From Candidatus Poribacteria bacterium (GTDB lineage: Bacteria > Poribacteria > WGA-4E > WGA-3G), in contig JAGFCB010000009.1 of NCBI GenBank assembly GCA_022394775.1, forward strand, positions 1 to 37,220: DNA of 37,220 nt. Reading direction: 5' to 3'. The notes beneath the pieces were generated by a model. It was not told where the DNA came from. It ran no database searches and saw only the letters and a list, made by a program, of their open reading frames with translations. Position numbers and translations under genes: made by a program. Each line of letters starts with the position of its first letter. The first letter of the stretch is position 1. Shown in pieces: positions 34,887-37,220 of the stretch.

Positions 34887-35720
34887 ATGAAAAGGTTTTA
34901 CCAACTAACACTCGCAATAACAACTGTTTTTATATTGGTTATTGGAACTTCACATTTTGCATTTGCACAGGGAAAAGTTAATATTAACGATGGTCCTTTA
35001 AAAGAGGCAGATTGGCTCAAGAATCCTGACCAAGCCCCATTGAGCGAATCCCACGTTGACAACAAAAACTGGATTACCAAGTGGTACGGACCCGACGGAA
35101 ATTATGAAAACAATGAAGGTTTCCAAAAATCAGGTCGGAGAGACCTTATTGACGAAGGAACTAAAGGCAAACTCACAGAGCTATCACTCTCAACCCTTGC
35201 GGGGTTAAAGAAAACCCAAACTACTAAAATGGCATGGGGCGGCGACCACGGTGGCACTCGAAATTGGACAGTGTTTGAACTTGATGCCGCAAGCCAAGAC
35301 AATATGAACCGAAACGGACCTGCTGATAACATTGATACCTATGTTATATGTGTTATTGCTGCGCCTAAAGATATGAAGGCGGTGATGTCGCCTGCACACG
35401 ATGACCATGCCCAAATCTGGATTAATGGGGATAAGTGGTATAACAATACGACTTGGACGGGTGCGGCGCAGGAAGTTGATTATAACATTGAAGTCAAACT
35501 GAAAAAAGGTGCCAATGTTGTTCTTTACCGCTGTGGCGAAACCGGTGGTGCTGCATATATTAATTTACACTTTGACGACAACACGCACAAGGTCTGCAAA
35601 ATCTATCCAGATAAATCGAAAGACCAGAAAAGTTTCTTCCAAGAGATTGCCGGTGTCCTTCCAGTTGATCCGACTGGAAAAGCGACAACAACTTGGGCAG
35701 ATATTAAGCAGAATCGCTAA
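34887..35720 (+). CDS. Secreted protein of unknown function with beta-sandwich and TWxxIK tail
   Basis: 277 residues, AAGGAGG 10 nt before the ATG. A signal peptide (L-T-L-A-I-T-T-V-F-I-L-V-I-G-T, cleavage near A-F-A-Q) is clear. The mature protein is rich in Asp/Asn/Lys/Trp. About 150-240 (M-S-P-A-H-D-D-H-A-Q-I-W-I-N-G-D-K-W-Y, K-K-G-A-N-V-V-L-Y-R-C) resembles a PA14 or carbohydrate-binding beta-sandwich. The C-terminus (V-D-P-T-G-K-A-T-T-T-W-A-D-I-K-Q) has the same form as that of the next gene. No enzymatic motif is seen. It follows the sigma-propeller gene after 26 bp and may be its target or partner; this is inference. Confidence 0.72.
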   Translation: MKRFYQLTLAITTVFILVIGTSHFAFAQGKVNINDGPLKEADWLKNPDQAPLSESHVDNKNWITKWYGPDGNYENNEGFQKSGRRDLIDEGTKGKLTELSLSTLAGLKKTQTTKMAWGGDHGGTRNWTVFELDAASQDNMNRNGPADNIDTYVICVIAAPKDMKAVMSPAHDDHAQIWINGDKWYNNTTWTGAAQEVDYNIEVKLKKGANVVLYRCGETGGAAYINLHFDDNTHKVCKIYPDKSKDQKSFFQEIAGVLPVDPTGKATTTWADIKQNR

Positions 35721-35747
35721 ACAAAAACACCTAAGGAACCTACGCAG

Positions 35748-36593
35748 ATGAAAAATCTACGAAATCTGTCAATTTTTGCTTGCTTTTTCCTGCTCGTTTT
35801 TATTTCGATGCGTGCTGAAGCGATGCCGCCGCCTTCACCTGCGGGTGGCAACTATTTGGCACTTGATGGAGTGGACGACCACGCCATTTTGGACTTTGAA
35901 ACTTTCGGTCTCCTCTTGCCGAAAGGTGCGGATGAGTACACTTTTGAAGCGTGGGTATATCTAACTACGCCGCCTGACAGGGATACACACTCACTGGTTC
36001 TCAGCCAACAGGTGCGGATGTATGTCTGGAACCATGGTCCCAACGTGGGTTTAAGACTAATGAGTGCAGTGCACCTTCATCCTATGCGTGGAAAGGCGTT
36101 CGGCATGCGAGAGTCTTTTTTTCCCCTGAATCAATGGCTTCACGTCGCCTTTCAGGCGGAAGCGAGACAGAGTATACTCATCATTAACGATCTCGTGCGC
36201 GTCTCACAGGGAGGGACAACTCTAGACGATCTCTCACACGCCAAACATCCGCGGGGTTTTACAATCGGCGGGTTTGGAGAGAAAATTGAGTCTGATTGGC
36301 ACGGCGGACATTTTTGGGGTCATTTTTCGGGCTATATTGATGAGGTCCGCATCTCAACGGTTGCGCGTTACAATACCGCCAAACGCGATTTCACGCCGCA
36401 TACAAAGTTCAAGAAGGACGCAAAAACGGTTGCATTGTGGCATTTTGATGAATCGAGCGGCGTACGGAAGTTCTTAGACACATCAGGCAACGCCTACCAT
36501 CTGGTGGGGAAAAATGGGGCAATGACCGATGGCGCACGCGCAGTTGACGCACAAGGAAAACTTGCCATTACGTGGGGACAACTTAAGCAGTAA
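35748..36593 (+). CDS. Secreted LamG (concanavalin A-like) domain protein with TWxxLK tail
   Basis: 281 residues. The signal peptide is [15 protein letters not shown] with cleavage after A-E-A. The LamG/laminin-G-like domain (about 35-235) shows [26 protein letters not shown] and [14 protein letters not shown], a standard bacterial LamG pattern that binds glycans or proteins. The final residues ([16 protein letters not shown]) match the tail of the previous protein. It is 27 bp downstream of that gene, so they are probably co-transcribed. Confidence 0.82.
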   Translation: MKNLRNLSIFACFFLLVFISMRAEAMPPPSPAGGNYLALDGVDDHAILDFETFGLLLPKGADEYTFEAWVYLTTPPDRDTHSLVLSQQVRMYVWNHGPNVGLRLMSAVHLHPMRGKAFGMRESFFPLNQWLHVAFQAEARQSILIINDLVRVSQGGTTLDDLSHAKHPRGFTIGGFGEKIESDWHGGHFWGHFSGYIDEVRISTVARYNTAKRDFTPHTKFKKDAKTVALWHFDESSGVRKFLDTSGNAYHLVGKNGAMTDGARAVDAQGKLAITWGQLKQ

Positions 36594-36614
36594 TAAGGAA
36601 ATATAGCCACTTAA

Positions 36615-36687
36615 CGCAGTTTAGAGAAATTGGTATCTCGCGTGGTTCATACCCACGAGGCTGGGGGTTCGAGTCCTCCCACTGCCA
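36615..36687 (+). tRNA. tRNA with CAT anticodon (tRNA-Met, elongator-like)
   Basis: The 73-nt cloverleaf is readable. The acceptor stem is 36615-36621 with 36680-36686 and discriminator A at 36687; five of seven pairs form. The 1-72 pair is C/C and the 7-66 pair T/C. The D arm is GAGA/TCTC (36624-36639); the anticodon stem is CGTGG/CCACG with loop TTCATAC (CAT at 36648-36650). The T arm is GGGGG/CCTCC with loop TTCGAGT. CCA is not encoded. The anticodon stem lacks the three G-C pairs of an initiator, so it is elongator Met or a lysidine-modified Ile2. The mismatched acceptor ends lower confidence; it could be a decayed copy. Confidence 0.72.
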
Positions 36688-36689
36688 TC

Positions 36690-36776
36690 GCTACCTGGTA
36701 TCCTGTACGTCAAGGCACCCCCCACTGAAGTAGGGGGCTTGTGCTTCGTAGCAGTTCGCGTTTCCTCGGAAACGTC
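36690..36776 (-). mobile_element. Right-end region of an IS200/IS605 tnpB element, possible omega-RNA 3' part
   Basis: Directly beyond the tnpB stop, reading the reverse strand, come two hairpins: CGTTTC/GAAACG (36759-36774) and a C-run/G-run stem with a TGAA loop at 36719-36737 (CCCCC...AC/GT...GGGGG with a bulged A). Subterminal hairpins of this sort mark IS200/IS605 right ends and overlap the TnpB guide RNA. The exact terminus is not determined; it probably lies between the last hairpin and the tRNA. Confidence 0.5.
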
Positions 36777-37220
36777 TTACGTCTGCTCCACAACGGGATC
36801 ACAGGCAGCCCGTAAAATGTTCATCGCAGCGTTGATGTCTCGGTCGTGGTCAGAACCACATTCAGGACACCTCCACTGTCTATCTGAAAGTGTAAGAGTT
36901 TCGTTGTGATGCCCGCAGACCGAACACGGTTTGGTTGTGGCTGTCCAAGGTCCGGCTTGAGCGAACTCACGATTATGTTTGAAACACTTGAACGCCAATA
37001 TCTCGACAAACTGTCCAAAGGAAAGGTCTGAGACCTTGCGGCCCCAGAGCCGTTTCATGCCGTTAAGGTTTAGCGTCTCCGTCGCGATAACGTCAAACCT
37101 ACGGCACAAGTCTGTCGCAAGTTTGAAATGCCAATCTCGGCGTTGGTTGCTGATATGTCGATACAATCGTGCAAGTTCACGGATGGCACGCCACCAATTA
37201 TTAGAGCCCTTAACTTTACG
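36777..37220 (-). CDS. tnpB: IS200/IS605 family TnpB (OrfB), C-terminal part, cut by window end
   Basis: The reverse frame is open to base 37220, so the 148 residues are only the C-terminal third of a TnpB of about 400. The RuvC Glu is in I-A-T-E-T-L-N-L-N-G-M. The zinc ribbon is C-S-V-C-G...C-P-E-C-G. The last catalytic Asp is in D-H-D-R-D-I-N-A-A-M-N-I. K-P-C-S-V-C-G-H-H preceding it is typical. TnpB is an RNA-guided nuclease that supports element maintenance. The element's right end points at the tRNA. No tnpA is visible in the window. Confidence 0.9.
   Translation of the reverse strand, partial: RKVKGSNNWWRAIRELARLYRHISNQRRDWHFKLATDLCRRFDVIATETLNLNGMKRLWGRKVSDLSFGQFVEILAFKCFKHNREFAQAGPWTATTKPCSVCGHHNETLTLSDRQWRCPECGSDHDRDINAAMNILRAACDPVVEQT

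Noticed and set aside
36615..36687. Initiator tRNA-fMet
   Set aside because: The anticodon stem is CGTGG/CCACG and lacks the three consecutive G-C pairs of initiators.
78..37018. Many antisense and out-of-frame ORFs of 60-130 codons
   Set aside because: They lie inside better-supported genes on the other frame or strand, with no family pattern or ribosome site.
1..37220. Reassigned genetic code (UGA as Trp or Gly)
   Set aside because: Genes at 9946, 19830 and 24565 end at UGA in normal family positions, and Trp and Gly codons are used conventionally.

Overview
The window (37,220 bp, roughly half GC) looks like chromosomal DNA of an uncultivated Gram-negative bacterium. The gene mix resembles Candidatus Poribacteria or a close marine relative: BlaR1/TlpA hybrids, Gfo/Idh/MocA oxidoreductases beside a phytanoyl-CoA dioxygenase, sugar-phosphate isomerase-like proteins, a secreted PIG-L deacetylase, LamG and FG-GAP secreted proteins, and a sigma factor fused to a beta-propeller. 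That placement is inference from gene content.

The most notable result is two genes interrupted by an in-frame UGA that look like selenoprotein genes. (1) Positions 1657-3669 form one 670-codon frame with UGA at 2476. It sits directly after a Cys codon (motif S-C-U-G-S-G-K) in a thioredoxin-like region, and a perfect 7-bp hairpin with a GGUC loop starts 17 nt downstream. (2) Positions 17215-17460, a small gene read through its UGA, encode a DUF5069-like protein. The UGA at 17338 replaces the family's conserved Cys (Y-x-Y-x-C-P), and a perfect 7-bp hairpin starts 12 nt downstream. UGA is an ordinary stop elsewhere in the window (9946, 19830, 24565), so context-dependent Sec insertion fits better than a changed genetic code.

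Layout: 1-3669, a truncated M56/TlpA hybrid and the Sec-containing paralog. 3670-4423, a gene-free stretch with a near-consensus promoter, a palindromic terminator-like site and two families of short repeats. 4424-9245, a sugar-phosphate isomerase-like protein, a PIG-L deacetylase and a convergent oxidoreductase. 9545-17093, an envelope group: TPR lipoprotein, CsgG-like lipoprotein, zinc metallopeptidase/propeller/beta-barrel protein and a UPF0182 membrane protein. 17215-20446, the DUF5069 selenoprotein, pheA, queG and a small propeller protein. 20447-21182, an intergenic stretch with a 218-bp MITE-like element. 21183-23966, a secreted 14-repeat FG-GAP protein. 24173-26626, queF and a reverse-strand phytanoyl-CoA dioxygenase/oxidoreductase pair. 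26875-31754, a same-strand run: TPR protein, GMC oxidoreductase, PLP enzyme, amidohydrolase. 31948-36593, an ECF sigma factor fused to a membrane-anchored seven-Asp-box propeller, then two secreted proteins with a common C-terminal tail. 36615-37220, a CAT-anticodon tRNA and the 3' end of an IS200/IS605 tnpB cut by the window edge.

The genes do not form one pathway. Themes are thiol/selenol redox chemistry (TlpA domains, Sec proteins), envelope and secreted beta-propeller proteins, catabolism of sugars or small organics (isomerase, oxidoreductases, GMC enzyme, amidohydrolase) and tRNA queuosine synthesis (QueF, QueG). selA, selB, selC and selD are not in the window, so the Sec reading depends on them being elsewhere in the genome.
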